Shown: positions 8,743-18,170, counted from the stretch's first letter. The stretch is DNA of 64,000 bases from CAZOOA01 sp964581355 (GCA_964581355.1 CAZOOA010000007.1:17598-81597); one strand, 5' to 3'. The notes: generated from the letters alone by a model not told the origin. Numbers and translations are program-made.

Positions 8743-9276
8743 TTAACTTTGCTGGACCACCTGGACCTGTTCCCTGGCAGCTCCAGTTATAACCGAGACC
8801 AGTTCAGCAATTCTCCGGTAGTCCTCTTCAGCCAACTCTTCAGCATAGACCATTACAGTTGCTACGCCCCGGCGGAAAAACAGCAAAACATCGGGATAAC
8901 CCTGAGCCTTCAGCATATTTTCAACAATAAGTTCTTTTTCCATTAATTCCACCAGGTTTAAAATCTGCACTTCAGCTTCCCTACGTGCATCTTCACCCAC
9001 TTTTGGGTTATTGATCATTTCATTCAGCACTTCCAGTTCCTGCGACCGGACACGGTCTCTTTCCAGTCGATATTCAACAAAAAAAGCCTGGGAATCATCA
9101 AACTCCCATCTGGAAGGATCTTCAGTAAAGTCACCTGAAATCATGGGCGTTAAAGTTGAATCATCAAAAACTACTTCAACCTGGCTCATTTCTTCTTCCA
9201 AAACTGTAACAAGAAAATACGTTACAACTCCAACCAGCAGGATTGTAATAATCCAAAGATTTCTTTTGCTCATCAA
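8743..9276 (-). CDS. spoIIIAH: Stage III sporulation protein AH
   Basis: 177 residues with one N-terminal membrane helix (about 7-25), an acidic spacer, then the YscJ/FliF-like domain (about 90-175). In sporulation SpoIIIAH, made in the mother cell, pairs with forespore SpoIIQ across the intermembrane space to build the feeding channel. It is the last gene of the complete spoIIIA operon. Start may be the TTG at 9276 or the adjacent ATG at 9273; the GGGGGA upstream fits the former slightly better. Confidence 0.93.
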   Translation of the reverse strand: MMSKRNLWIITILLVGVVTYFLVTVLEEEMSQVEVVFDDSTLTPMISGDFTEDPSRWEFDDSQAFFVEYRLERDRVRSQELEVLNEMINNPKVGEDARREAEVQILNLVELMEKELIVENMLKAQGYPDVLLFFRRGVATVMVYAEELAEEDYRRIAELVSVITGAAREQVQVVQQS

Positions 9277-9303
9277 TCACAAACATCCCCCTTCTTGACG
9301 GTT

Positions 9304-9924
9304 CTACCTTGAACTGCAGGGTAAAACTGCTATCCGGTGGGCTGGCAGATCCATTACATTTTGGATTGCCCGCACAATTCTAATCTGTGTAGCGTAATCA
9401 CCCAGACCACCAGCCACAATCAATACACCTTTCACCTGCGGCATTTTTTCTGCTGATAAGACTGTTTTCTCCCCACCACTATCCCGGGATAAAACATGCT
9501 CATATTTTTGGTTTGTTTCATATATTTCCCGCGTACCCCCTTCTCTATCTGTTTCTACTGTTTCCCGCTTCACCTCTTCCATGTCTTGGGCGTACTGAAA
9601 CTCTCCCCTGGTGGCAAAATTGATAAAGATATGAACATCGCTAACCCCGTCCATATTGGAAAGAACTTGCTGGAGCTTCCTTTCTATCTTCTCTTGCTCG
9701 GAACTGTAGCACAATTTGTGAGCGGTTGTTTCTGAAAATTCCCCCGCGTCTCCATCATTCCCTGTTTTCTGTAAAGAAATCAGGGGGCCAGCAAGCATCA
9801 TCACAATACCAGCTACAAGAAAAATCAAAAGAAACTTGCGCTTTTCCTTTTTATCTGCAAACTCTTCACCTGTAAAAAATGATTTAATTACAGCCGGGAT
9901 ACTTTTTGATTGTTTTTCAGTCAT
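9304..9924 (-). CDS. spoIIIAG: Stage III sporulation protein AG
   Basis: 206 residues: cytoplasmic N-terminus, one membrane helix (about 29-47), then a ring-building domain that in Bacillus forms a large oligomeric ring in the outer forespore membrane. Conserved-looking stretches include LQQVLSNMDGVSDV and KGVLIVAGG. It overlaps spoIIIAF by 8 bp, indicating coupled translation. Confidence 0.92.
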   Translation of the reverse strand: MTEKQSKSIPAVIKSFFTGEEFADKKEKRKFLLIFLVAGIVMMLAGPLISLQKTGNDGDAGEFSETTAHKLCYSSEQEKIERKLQQVLSNMDGVSDVHIFINFATRGEFQYAQDMEEVKRETVETDREGGTREIYETNQKYEHVLSRDSGGEKTVLSAEKMPQVKGVLIVAGGLGDYATQIRIVRAIQNVMDLPAHRIAVLPCSSR

Positions 9925-10594
9925 TGCTTTCCCCGTTTCCTAATAGTTTTACGCTGATTCTATCACAGGGTAGGCCTAAAAAAGCCGATAAAGATGAAAC
10001 CACTTCTTGCTCTATCTCTTCAAACAACCTGTACTCCTCTTTGTTAACACCTCCTTTGGCTCCATTGATTTCCTCATCCTGCCCAATAATGACCCGTGAA
10101 ACTTTTTCGGGTTGCGAATTCTGTCCAGGGCATGACAATCCGGGAAAAGATAACCAAACTTTTATATCATCGATCACACCAAATGAAATGCTGTCCGGGT
10201 TTTGTTCGATTTCAGCTTCTACTTCCACCACTTCAAGGTTGTATTCATTTTTTATTTTTTTTCTAATCACTTCTTGCAAACTTTGATGATATTCATCCAG
10301 GGCAAGCTCAATGTTACTCTTTTGAATAGTTTCTCCTTGTTGAAGAATGTTTTCCAGCTGCTCCTGTCCTGTTTCCCCAACCCAGGCAGGTGTTTCCCAA
10401 TAAGGAGCTATTTCGGTAATGTTTTGCAGGGGCGAAATGATGGTAAAGATTAACATAATACCCACAATAACCCTGAGATAACTCCTGAAGACCCCTTGAG
10501 GAAGGATCATTTCCAGTAAGGTAGATAAAAAGATTAAGATAACGATGTAGCGAACCAACGAACTGATCATATCAATCACTTTTAAACCCTCCAC
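9917..10594 (-). CDS. spoIIIAF: Stage III sporulation protein AF
   Basis: 225 residues with two N-terminal membrane helices (about 8-25 and 33-55) followed by a soluble domain facing the intermembrane space. The N-terminal pattern LVRYIVILIFLSTLLEMILP is typical of the family. It lies 6 bp after spoIIIAE and overlaps spoIIIAG, within the spoIIIA operon. Confidence 0.92.
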   Translation of the reverse strand: MEGLKVIDMISSLVRYIVILIFLSTLLEMILPQGVFRSYLRVIVGIMLIFTIISPLQNITEIAPYWETPAWVGETGQEQLENILQQGETIQKSNIELALDEYHQSLQEVIRKKIKNEYNLEVVEVEAEIEQNPDSISFGVIDDIKVWLSFPGLSCPGQNSQPEKVSRVIIGQDEEINGAKGGVNKEEYRLFEEIEQEVVSSLSAFLGLPCDRISVKLLGNGESND

Positions 10595-10600
10595 TGGTTT

Positions 10601-11824
10601 TTATCGCAGCATGACTGCGGCATTGCTGGCCCCGGCAATGATGGAAACGCCAATAAAAAAAACAAGGGCGACTGTAGCCACAGCAGCAAAAATAATAGCC
10701 AGGCAATTCCCCATAGTATTAAGAGCCTCTCCTAAAGAAGTTTCCCCGATAGGTTGTACCAGGGCACCAGCGAACTTATAAATAAATATAAGGATTAACA
10801 GTTTGACCAGGGGGAAAGTTACTATAAGTGACAGGGTAATTAAACCGGCAATGGTGGCACCGTTTTTTAACAGAATTGAATAGCCCAGAACGGTTTCCAC
10901 TGCATCTGCCAGCATCTTTCCTACTACAGGGATAAATGAACCGGTTATAAATTTAGCTGTCCTTAGTGTCAGCGCATCTCCGACGCTGCCTGCAATTCCT
11001 TGTATTGCAGTTAAACCAGTAAACAAAGTCAGCATGAAGCCCAGGCTCCAGATACTGATATCTTTAAATAATTCTGCCAGGCGATTTACTTTCAACTGGG
11101 GCGAAAAGTGGCTGGCAAGGAAAAGGATGGTTGAAAAGTATATTAATGGGAATATTACCTCGTTTACGATTTTAGCCATCATGTTAACTGAAAAAATGAT
11201 TAAAGGATGAAATAAACTAACAGATGTTATATGTCCCAGTGAAGCCAGTAGTGTCAGTAAAACGGGTAGTAGTGCAAACATGAACCCTACCATCTCTTCA
11301 ACAGCATTTTTTCCGATTTTCACTGCCAGGGAAAAACTCCCAAGGGCTAATCCCAACAGGACCATAAAAGCTATTGCCTCTGTTAAACGGGCTACTTCCT
11401 CACTTTGAAAAGCGCTTTGAAGGTTCTTTAAAAGAGCGGAAACCACAGATAGCAGGATCAATTGACCCAAAAGTTTAATATTTATAACCAATTCATTCAT
11501 AAAGTAGCGGGCCAGTCCATTAAAAAGTCCTTTTATACCAGACAATATTCCTTCTTCCATGCCATCCTGCCAGGCATCTTGTAAACTAAACTCTGGCATA
11601 AACTCACCCAGCTCTCTATCCATCTCATCCCAGTATCGCTCAACATCCTCCCACCCCTGGATATCCTGATAAGTTTTCATATTGATGGTTCGGTTCATTT
11701 CCTGTTCCATGGCGTTACTTTCAACAATATGTAGAACCTGCAATAAAAGAACAAATAGTATTACCAGGAGGCACCGGGAACTACCAAACCGTAATAACAC
11801 TTCCCGGTTAATTCTCTTGATCAT
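10601..11824 (-). CDS. spoIIIAE: Stage III sporulation protein AE
   Basis: 407 residues. After an N-terminal signal-like helix and an acidic segment, many hydrophobic helices follow from about residue 110 to the end, as in the multi-pass SpoIIIAE of the mother cell to forespore channel. The motif GLTAIQGIAGSVGDALTLRTAKF near 275-297 is typical. Position between spoIIIAD and spoIIIAF agrees. Confidence 0.93.
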   Translation of the reverse strand: MIKRINREVLLRFGSSRCLLVILFVLLLQVLHIVESNAMEQEMNRTINMKTYQDIQGWEDVERYWDEMDRELGEFMPEFSLQDAWQDGMEEGILSGIKGLFNGLARYFMNELVINIKLLGQLILLSVVSALLKNLQSAFQSEEVARLTEAIAFMVLLGLALGSFSLAVKIGKNAVEEMVGFMFALLPVLLTLLASLGHITSVSLFHPLIIFSVNMMAKIVNEVIFPLIYFSTILFLASHFSPQLKVNRLAELFKDISIWSLGFMLTLFTGLTAIQGIAGSVGDALTLRTAKFITGSFIPVVGKMLADAVETVLGYSILLKNGATIAGLITLSLIVTFPLVKLLILIFIYKFAGALVQPIGETSLGEALNTMGNCLAIIFAAVATVALVFFIGVSIIAGASNAAVMLR

Positions 11825-11857
11825 AAGGAGTACACTCCAATGCAGGGTTCTTCATTT

Positions 11858-12244
11858 TTACGGAATAAATCCAATAATTCGTTCCATAACAGATACAAGA
11901 ATCGGGATGGCTATAACCAGGATCATCACTTTTCCAGCAAATTCTATTTTAAAGGCAATATTTTTTTCATCAGCATCACGGCATATTTGCGAACCAAACT
12001 CCGCCAGGTATGCAATACCGATCACTCTTAACAATGTTGTCAAGTAGACTGAATCCATTCCTGCTTCTTTGGCCATACTAAAGATCAGCTCAATAATCAT
12101 GCTTAAATAATGAATTAGGTAGAGCACTATGACAACGCCAGCAACCAGGGACAATAGCCTGGCTATTTCAGGGCGGGATTCTCTGATGAAAACGATGATG
12201 ATGGTGGTCATAACTCCCAAACCTACAACCTGGGAAATCTGCAT
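11858..12244 (-). CDS. spoIIIAD: Stage III sporulation protein AD
   Basis: 128 residues, close to the usual length, with four hydrophobic helices and GIAYLAEFGSQICRDADE, a typical SpoIIIAD stretch. I set the start at the ATG at 12244 (MQISQVVGLG) because AGGTG lies 9 nt upstream; the longer frame to 12298 would overlap spoIIIAC and adds no family sequence. Membrane component of the sporulation channel. Confidence 0.92.
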   Translation of the reverse strand: MQISQVVGLGVMTTIIIVFIRESRPEIARLLSLVAGVVIVLYLIHYLSMIIELIFSMAKEAGMDSVYLTTLLRVIGIAYLAEFGSQICRDADEKNIAFKIEFAGKVMILVIAIPILVSVMERIIGFIP

Positions 12245-12263
12245 CTTTTCCACACCTGCCTGA

Positions 12264-12470
12264 TCAATATATGTGAAATATAGTGCGGATGCTTTCAAAT
12301 AAGTCTGCTACCAACTGCAAGACTAAAAGCAGGACGATCACAACTCCTACAAGGGTAAGCATCTGTGCTTGTTCTTCTTTCCCGGCCTGTTTTAAGACAA
12401 TATTAATAACAGAAATAAAGATTCCAATGCCTGCTATCTGAAAAAGAAGGTCAACCCGTAGAACATCCAC
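12264..12470 (-). CDS. spoIIIAC: Stage III sporulation protein AC
   Basis: 68 residues, two membrane helices, with the conserved pattern LLFQIAGIGI, then LKQAGKEEQAQMLTLVGVV. This is the standard length for SpoIIIAC. It begins 55 bp after spoIIIAB and is followed by spoIIIAD. Part of the mother-cell membrane complex of the feeding channel. Confidence 0.93.
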   Translation of the reverse strand: MDVLRVDLLFQIAGIGIFISVINIVLKQAGKEEQAQMLTLVGVVIVLLLVLQLVADLFESIRTIFHIY

Positions 12471-12525
12471 AGCCTTAATACCCCTTTCCTGTAATTAGGG
12501 AACTATAATATTCTTGGCAGGCACC

Positions 12526-13050
12526 TCATAATAACATTAAGGATAGAGTGACACCCCCAAGTAAGCCGAGATACCTCCACAGTTTATCATTGCGATCCAA
12601 TTCCAAACGTGCTTTTTCCAAGGCATGTCTAATAAAATCCTGGATTAAAGCAATTTGTTTCAACTGCCCCGCTTTATCTCCTTTCCCCCAGATTACACTT
12701 AGCCTGTTAATTTCATTTAGCTGCCTTTCGGTAAGGTCAAGTTCATTTTTGTACTTCTGAACCGCCTCCACCCAGCATTTTTGAGCACTTAACCCCCGAC
12801 AGCTCTCCATTTCTTTCGCTGCGTCCAGAAAGATATTTCCCATGGGGTTGGAGATATTTTTTCCAGCCCGGGCAAAGGCTTGCGGCAGTGGTGTCAATCC
12901 ATGATTAATCTCCGCATGGACCATTTCTAAAGAAACCAGTAAACTCTCCAGGTTGTTTACACGATTACGATACCTGGAACTTAGCTGAACCCCGTACAGG
13001 TATGCTGCACTGATGATAAAAGCAGCACCGATAATTTTTAGGATCATCAT
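12526..13050 (-). CDS. spoIIIAB: Stage III sporulation protein AB
   Basis: 174 residues; N-terminal helix, a cytoplasmic helical domain with LESLLVSLEMVHAEI and GLTPLPQAFA, and a C-terminal helix (GLLGGVTLSLMLL). It resembles GspF/PilC-type platform proteins as known for the family. It overlaps spoIIIAA by 4 bp. Confidence 0.93.
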   Translation of the reverse strand: MMILKIIGAAFIISAAYLYGVQLSSRYRNRVNNLESLLVSLEMVHAEINHGLTPLPQAFARAGKNISNPMGNIFLDAAKEMESCRGLSAQKCWVEAVQKYKNELDLTERQLNEINRLSVIWGKGDKAGQLKQIALIQDFIRHALEKARLELDRNDKLWRYLGLLGGVTLSLMLL

Positions 13051-14039
13051 TCGCCTCCTCGGGATGAGTAAAGAGGCAGCCCTTTTTCTCCTTCGACAAT
13101 AGTTTCAATAGTTCCCGGGCCATCACGACTGCTTAAGATAACAAGCCTTTCAAAATAATTTTTTTGGATCAGTTTATTCAGTATAGGTCTGTGAAATATA
13201 TCATCAAGACTGCAACCATGAGCTGATGTGATTACACTAACCCCGGAATTCACGGCTTCTTCTATTGCCTGAATGTCTTCTTCACGCCCTATTTCATCAG
13301 TTATGATTACTTGAGGAGAAAGAGCTCTTAAAGCCATCATAATCCCTTCTGCTTTAGGGCAGGCATCTAATACATCTGTCCTGCACCCTGTGTCTAGTTG
13401 TGGTACGCCCTGGTAACATCCCGCAATTTCTGAACGCTCATCAATTATACTAACCTTTAATCCCTGGTTAAAAACACCTTCCCCCTGACTTATGGACCTG
13501 GCAAGATCTCTTAATAGCGTTGTCTTTCCTGCTTGTGGAGGGGATATTACTATGGTATGGTAAATTCTCCCTTTTCGCCGGTCAATTAAAAATGGGACTA
13601 CTTTTTCCCCTGCTCCAAGAACTTGTCTGGATACTCGAATATTCATGGAGCTGATACAGTTGAGTATTTTCACTGCACCATTCTCTATTACAGCCCGTCC
13701 AGCTAATCCCACCCGGTGTCCCCCGGGGATAGTCAGGTAACCCTGCCTCAATTCTTCCTCACATGCATATATCGAGTAACCCGAAAGTAATTCCAAGGTA
13801 TCTTCTATTTCTTTGCTTACAACAAGATACGCTTTATGTTGTGAACTTATACAGCCACGCTGATCCAGGAATGCACCACCCAGGCCCGGCAGTATAATCA
13901 TCAACCCCTGGACACTTCTTAATCTTATTTCTTCCACCTGGTTTAATAAATCAGGGGAGACCATGTTTAAAATAGTTCGTACTGAAGGAGACAGATAAGG
14001 CAAAATTTGTTCTTTTATAATTTGACTTGCCTTTTTCAT
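13047..14039 (-). CDS. spoIIIAA: Stage III sporulation protein AA (ATPase)
   Basis: 330 residues with a secretion-ATPase fold: Walker A SPPQAGKTTLLRDL near residue 175, Walker B region VIITDEIGREED near 245. It is the probable motor of the SpoIIIA-SpoIIQ channel. First gene of the operon; ATG start with the typical N-terminus QILPYLSPSVR. Expression is expected from SigE in the mother cell, with only a weak candidate promoter visible upstream. Confidence 0.94.
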   Translation of the reverse strand: MKKASQIIKEQILPYLSPSVRTILNMVSPDLLNQVEEIRLRSVQGLMIILPGLGGAFLDQRGCISSQHKAYLVVSKEIEDTLELLSGYSIYACEEELRQGYLTIPGGHRVGLAGRAVIENGAVKILNCISSMNIRVSRQVLGAGEKVVPFLIDRRKGRIYHTIVISPPQAGKTTLLRDLARSISQGEGVFNQGLKVSIIDERSEIAGCYQGVPQLDTGCRTDVLDACPKAEGIMMALRALSPQVIITDEIGREEDIQAIEEAVNSGVSVITSAHGCSLDDIFHRPILNKLIQKNYFERLVILSSRDGPGTIETIVEGEKGLPLYSSRGGE

Positions 14040-14167
14040 GGTTTCACCTACTGTTCGCTGTTCCAGCCAAGCTTATTTTCTTGCCTGGTTCCTTACAAAC
14101 TGCCAAAGAGGTTTATCTTCATTACTTCGATTAGCCTGCCTTAACAATTACTATTAAAAAAACGAAG

Positions 14168-14194
14168 CTTTTATGCAATTTGCTTAAGATATTA
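14168..14194 (-). promoter_or_regulatory. Weak SigE-like promoter candidate for spoIIIA
   Basis: On the minus strand TAATATC is followed after 12 nt by CATAAAAG, loosely like SigE -35 (ATATT) and -10 (CATACAAT) elements and about 130 bp upstream of spoIIIAA. The spacer is 1-2 nt short and the -10 is imperfect, so this is only a suggestion. Confidence 0.25.
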
Positions 14195-14243
14195 ATTATA
14201 TTCAGAAAAGGCTCGGAATGGCATACACAAGCCTTGAGGAAAT

Positions 14244-14281
14244 AAAAAAACGCCCCTTTACTTAACAAGGAGCGTTTTTTT
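14244..14281 (-). terminator. Rho-independent terminator after the CD1247-type gene
   Basis: An inverted repeat pairing AAAACGC(C)CCTT with AAGGAGCGTTTT, with A-rich and T-rich outer arms, lies 30 bp after the stop at 14311. The arms would allow termination on both strands, but genes approach only from the right. Confidence 0.75.
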
Positions 14282-14310
14282 AACTGTCTATTGTCCTGCT
14301 GGCTGCTTAT

Positions 14311-14757
14311 TTACTTTTCTTCATCTTCCTGGAAATCTGCTTCTATTTCAGCATCCCAGTCTTCATCGTTTGTAAAAACCACTTTGCCGCAACCAGGACA
14401 GAGCACTTCCAGGGCATCTTCATCATCCAAAATGTCTTCATCAATAGCTACTTCCTGGTGACACTCAGGACATTCTACAGAAAAAGGAACATCATAAATA
14501 TCATCATCATAATCGTCGTACAGGTCTTCCTCATCATCCAGGTAGCCTTCTTCCAGGTCGGAAAGATCTTCATCCAGGGCTTCCACGTAAGAAAAAAGCT
14601 CCTCCTGGTCTTCCTTTAAGTCCTCTACAGTATCAATAATATCTTCGATCACCATAACAATTTGGCGAATCATTTTTCCTTCTTTGGTGTTGTCGTCAAT
14701 ACCGAGACCCTCTGCCAGCCCTTTTAAGTAACCCAGGCGGGAATTTAAATCTTCCAT
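14311..14757 (-). CDS. CD1247 N-terminal domain protein with zinc ribbon
   Basis: 148 residues: an N-terminal helical region (LGYLKGLAEGLGI, typical of CD1247-type clostridial proteins), a very acidic linker at about 75-90, and a C-terminal zinc ribbon CPECHQE…CPGCGK near 95-128. Function is not known. It lies 18 bp after efp in the same direction and is closed by a terminator, so it ends that operon. Confidence 0.75.
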   Translation of the reverse strand: MEDLNSRLGYLKGLAEGLGIDDNTKEGKMIRQIVMVIEDIIDTVEDLKEDQEELFSYVEALDEDLSDLEEGYLDDEEDLYDDYDDDIYDVPFSVECPECHQEVAIDEDILDDEDALEVLCPGCGKVVFTNDEDWDAEIEADFQEDEEK

Positions 14758-14775
14758 CTTTATACCTCCCTTTTT

Positions 14776-15333
14776 TTATACTCGTTCCAGGTACGACCCG
14801 GACCGGGTATCGATTCTTAACTTATCCCCTTCATTGATAAAAAAGGGAACCTGTACTACCAGGCCGGTTTCAAGTTTTGCCGGCTTACTGCCTCCGGAAG
14901 CTGTATCCCCTTTAACACCAGGATCCGTTTCCACGACCTCCAGTTCAACTGAGTGAGGAAGATCTATCCCTATTGTTTCTTCTTTGAAAAACAGCAAACT
15001 AATTTTTAAATTTTCTTTTAGATATTTCAAGTTGTCACCCAGTTGTTCTTCACTCAAAGAGACCTGATCATAATTTTCCGTGTCCATGAAAAAATATTCT
15101 TCCCCGTTGCTATAAAGATATTCCATTTCCCTTTTCTCTATGATCGCCTTGGGGACCTTTTCTCCAGCACGAAAAGTTTTTTCTGTAATGGAACCGGTTC
15201 GCAGGTTTTTTAGCCGGGAACGAACAAAAGCAGCCCCCTTGCCTGGCTTGACATGCTGAAAATCTGTAACAGTATAAACTTGCCCATCCAATTCAATTGT
15301 CAATCCTGTTTGAAAATCATTTGTGGAAATCAT
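14776..15333 (-). CDS. efp: Translation elongation factor P
   Basis: 185 residues, standard three-barrel EF-P. The tip sequence HVKPGKGAAF carries Lys32, the residue modified in many Firmicutes, and the end SYLERV is typical. EF-P relieves ribosome stalling at proline runs. No epmA/epmB-type modification genes were seen in the window. It follows the Xaa-Pro peptidase gene, a widespread pairing. Confidence 0.96.
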   Translation of the reverse strand: MISTNDFQTGLTIELDGQVYTVTDFQHVKPGKGAAFVRSRLKNLRTGSITEKTFRAGEKVPKAIIEKREMEYLYSNGEEYFFMDTENYDQVSLSEEQLGDNLKYLKENLKISLLFFKEETIGIDLPHSVELEVVETDPGVKGDTASGGSKPAKLETGLVVQVPFFINEGDKLRIDTRSGSYLERV

Positions 15334-15374
15334 CCATTAAATCCCTCCCCCGCCGTTATTTCAGTTAGCTCGGA

Positions 15375-16451
15375 CTAATTCAGTTCCAGGACTTTTGGGC
15401 TTTTCGTCAGACTTTCCGGCCCGCTGGCACGAAGTACAATAAGATCTTCAATACGTACCCCTCCCCACCCCCGGAAATAAAGGCCGGGTTCAACAGTAAA
15501 TACCATCCCTTCTTCCAACGTTCCCTGGCCTCGAGGTGAAAGAGAGGGCCGCTCATGAACTTCAAGCCCAATACCATGTCCCAAACCATGTCCAAAATTA
15601 TCACCAAATCCGTGCTGTTGAAAAAAGCTGCGCACCTGGGCATCCACCCGGACCACTTCAATTCCGCTTTCCAAGTTTTCCTGAGCAAGTTCCTGGGCTT
15701 GAAGCACAAGTTCAAAAATCTGCTTTTGTTTCTGATCAGGTTTTCCTACCACCATAGTTCGGGTGGTATCCGAACAATAACCACCGCAAACTGCACCGAA
15801 ATCGACAGTCACCAGCTCATTATCCCCGATAGCTTTCTGGCTCGCCACTCCATGAGGGAGAGCAGAGCGGTGCCCCGAAGCAACAATGATTTCGAAAGGA
15901 ATCCCTTCTGATCCATTTTTCCGCAAGGAATATTCAAGCTCACAGGCAAAATCCAGTTCACGAATCCCAGGCCTCAACAGAGGAAGCACTTCTTTAAAAG
16001 CCTGGTCAGCAATTTGAGCAGCCCGGGAAATATTGTCAATTTCTTTTTTTTCTTTTGTGGCTCTCAACTTTTCTATTAAATTATCGGCAGAAGTAAATGT
16101 AAGCCATTCCCCGGCTTTTTTCAATTGCTTATATGCTTTTACAGACAAATAGTCCTCTTCAACAGCTAAGGAAGAAATACCTTCTTTTGTTAAAACATTA
16201 ACTGCTTTTTGATAATTCATGCCCCCTTCTATTTTCACAACTTCAAAGGAAGGTGACTGGTTTTGCGCCTGCTCCAGGTAGCGAAAATCGGTAAAAAGGA
16301 ATACTTTTTCTGGAGTAATTAATAAAAAACCACTGGTTCCAGTAAACCCACTTAAGTAATGAATATTGGGGCGATGAGTGACCAGTACAGCTTGCAGATC
16401 AAATTCTAACATTTTGCTTTGAAAGTGCTTCCACCTTTGCGCTATCACCAC
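15375..16451 (-). CDS. M24 family Xaa-Pro aminopeptidase/dipeptidase
   Basis: 358 residues: an N-terminal creatinase-like domain (HRPNIHYLSGFTG) and a C-terminal pita-bread metallopeptidase with metal ligands in DFGAVCGGYCSDTTRT, GHGLGHGIGLEVHE and FTVEPGLY. It cleaves peptides at proline. Start is one of two adjacent GTG codons with a weak upstream G-rich site, so the N-terminus is a little uncertain. Located between aroQ and efp. Confidence 0.93.
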   Translation of the reverse strand: MVIAQRWKHFQSKMLEFDLQAVLVTHRPNIHYLSGFTGTSGFLLITPEKVFLFTDFRYLEQAQNQSPSFEVVKIEGGMNYQKAVNVLTKEGISSLAVEEDYLSVKAYKQLKKAGEWLTFTSADNLIEKLRATKEKKEIDNISRAAQIADQAFKEVLPLLRPGIRELDFACELEYSLRKNGSEGIPFEIIVASGHRSALPHGVASQKAIGDNELVTVDFGAVCGGYCSDTTRTMVVGKPDQKQKQIFELVLQAQELAQENLESGIEVVRVDAQVRSFFQQHGFGDNFGHGLGHGIGLEVHERPSLSPRGQGTLEEGMVFTVEPGLYFRGWGGVRIEDLIVLRASGPESLTKSPKVLELN

Positions 16452-16465
16452 CCCCAGTGAAACAG

Positions 16466-16912
16466 TTATTTTCTGATCAAATCTTCCATTATATTTAAGG
16501 CAGCCAAATAACTCATCGCACCAAAACCGCTCACTTGGCCGGTAACAACAGGAGCAATTACCGAGCGGCTCCTAAATTCTTCACGGGCATAAATATTTGA
16601 TAAATGAACCTCCACAATAGGCAGGTCGATCGCTGCCAGGGCATCTCTGATAGCCAGGCTATAATGAGTAAAAGCTCCCGGGTTGATAATTATCCCAGCA
16701 TAGTTAGTAGAAGCTTCGTGTATCCAGTCGATTAATTGACCTTCGCTATTGCTTTGACGAATCTCAGTATCCAAGCCCTTTTTTTGCCCTTCTTCAGCAA
16801 TACTCCTGTTTATTGCCTCCAGGTTTTGAAACCCGTAAACCTCAGGCTCACGTTGGCCGAGCAGGTTTAAATTGGGACCATGTAACACAATGATTTTTTT
16901 CCTGGAATCCAT
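16466..16912 (-). CDS. aroQ: Type II 3-dehydroquinate dehydratase
   Basis: 148 residues with the type II signature HGPNLNLLGQREPEVYG, then NPGAFTHYS and EVHLSNIYAREEFR, which hold the active-site Tyr, Asn and His. It forms 3-dehydroshikimate in the chorismate pathway. With aroK and aroE nearby it supplies precursors for the trp operon further along. Start follows AAGGAG with 8 nt spacing. Confidence 0.96.
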   Translation of the reverse strand: MDSRKKIIVLHGPNLNLLGQREPEVYGFQNLEAINRSIAEEGQKKGLDTEIRQSNSEGQLIDWIHEASTNYAGIIINPGAFTHYSLAIRDALAAIDLPIVEVHLSNIYAREEFRSRSVIAPVVTGQVSGFGAMSYLAALNIMEDLIRK

Positions 16913-17048
16913 ACATTAATCTCCTTAGTTGAGAAAAACTCATAGTTACTGATCAGATAACTGTTTGAAAAAATATGCTGGTGCTTTTTGTTAAAATTCC
17001 ACTTTCTCCTTAAAATTCCTGCCATCGTTTGAAAAAACCGCCATTTCA

Positions 17049-17648
17049 TCAAATGTCCCGCCCTGCTGCCACAGCGAGGTCAATAATTTCCCGGGCTATT
17101 TCTCCAGGCTCTTTCCGGTTGGTGCAAATTTTGAAATCGGCTTTATTATATAGATCTTTCCGTTTTTCCATTAGGGCAACTATTTTTTCCTGGATGCTGC
17201 CGCCCTGGAGAAGAGGGCGGTCACCTTTATCCTTAAGCCGTTTAAAAACCTCTTCAGCACTGGCTTCCAAAAAAAATACAAGTCCCGTTTCCTTTAACGC
17301 CGTTAAATTCCCTGGCCTTAATACCACACCTCCTCCCGTGGAGATAACAGCTGTTCCTGGAGCAAGGCTCTTCAGTTCCTGAATGATCTCAGTTTCCCTG
17401 TCCCGGAAAAAGCCTTCGCCGTATTTTTCAAAGATGGTTGACACTGGCAAGCCAAGTTTTTGTTCAATAAGCTCATCAGTCTCAACAAATTTCATCTCCA
17501 ACAATGCCGCCAGAAAGCTACCAATCGTCGATTTGCCGGCCCCCATAAATCCAATTAAGACAATATTCTGTTCCAGCTTCGATATTTTATCCCCCAGAAA
17601 ATTATTCGGGAGATCATCGTTTGGTTTGTCCATGTTTATCACCGCCAT
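17049..17648 (-). CDS. aroK: Shikimate kinase
   Basis: 199 residues including an N-terminal extension of about 25. P-loop GFMGAGKSTIG, shikimate-binding DE in VETDELIE, STGGGVVL and the lid RPLL are all visible. Phosphorylates shikimate. Start is the ATG at 17648; an ATG five codons on is an alternative. It lies 18 bp after the pseudopilin gene. Confidence 0.94.
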   Translation of the reverse strand: MAVINMDKPNDDLPNNFLGDKISKLEQNIVLIGFMGAGKSTIGSFLAALLEMKFVETDELIEQKLGLPVSTIFEKYGEGFFRDRETEIIQELKSLAPGTAVISTGGGVVLRPGNLTALKETGLVFFLEASAEEVFKRLKDKGDRPLLQGGSIQEKIVALMEKRKDLYNKADFKICTNRKEPGEIAREIIDLAVAAGRDI

Positions 17649-17666
17649 TACTCAAGAATTCCAGGC

Positions 17667-18137
17667 TTAATGCCAGCTTTCTGGTGGATTCCTGGAAATC
17701 CGCACCCTTCCAGTCACAGGAGTCATAATGATATAGCGTTTTTCCCCTGTTTTTGATTGCAGGGTTACTGTTCCCCCTCCACTCGGCCTACCCATATAAT
17801 TGAAGATAACATCAGGAGGGTTTCCGGAAAAAGAAGTAGTCCCTTTATAGTTAATTCCTTCTGGCAGTCTAACACAACTGACCCCATCACTCAAGCGAAG
17901 GGAATAACAATCCACATTGACAAAAAAGACCACCCGGCTGAATTGGCCAGAGGAGATGGCATCCTGACGGGCACTTCTTAAATTGCCGGCCAGTTCGTGG
18001 GCAGCAGTTTCAAGGCGCCACCTTTCCAGGGGAGCCGCCGTCACAGCAGCCACGCTGGTTAAAATACCAATCAAAGAGACTACGAGTATAATTTCCAGCA
18101 GTGTAAAGCCCTTGCTCTCTATCGCCTGTTTCAGGAT
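17667..18137 (-). CDS. GspH-type pseudopilin (non-canonical start)
   Basis: A prepilin signal GFTLLEIILVVSLIGIL is encoded at about 18052-18102, followed by a GspH-like globular domain (ETAAHELAGNLRSARQDAI). Between the preceding gene's stop (18171) and the Gly-Phe cleavage site the frame holds no ATG, GTG or TTG. AGGAGGG is present, placing ATC (18137) or CTG (18134) at initiation distance; I give the ATC, with low certainty. The first ordinary start (TTG at 18074) lies inside the hydrophobic helix and would destroy the signal. Minor pilin of the adjacent PilB/PilC system. Confidence 0.7.
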   Translation of the reverse strand: MLKQAIESKGFTLLEIILVVSLIGILTSVAAVTAAPLERWRLETAAHELAGNLRSARQDAISSGQFSRVVFFVNVDCYSLRLSDGVSCVRLPEGINYKGTTSFSGNPPDVIFNYMGRPSGGGTVTLQSKTGEKRYIIMTPVTGRVRISRNPPESWH

Positions 18138-18170
18138 CGTTTCTTCCCTCCTGTTATTTGTTTCCTGTAT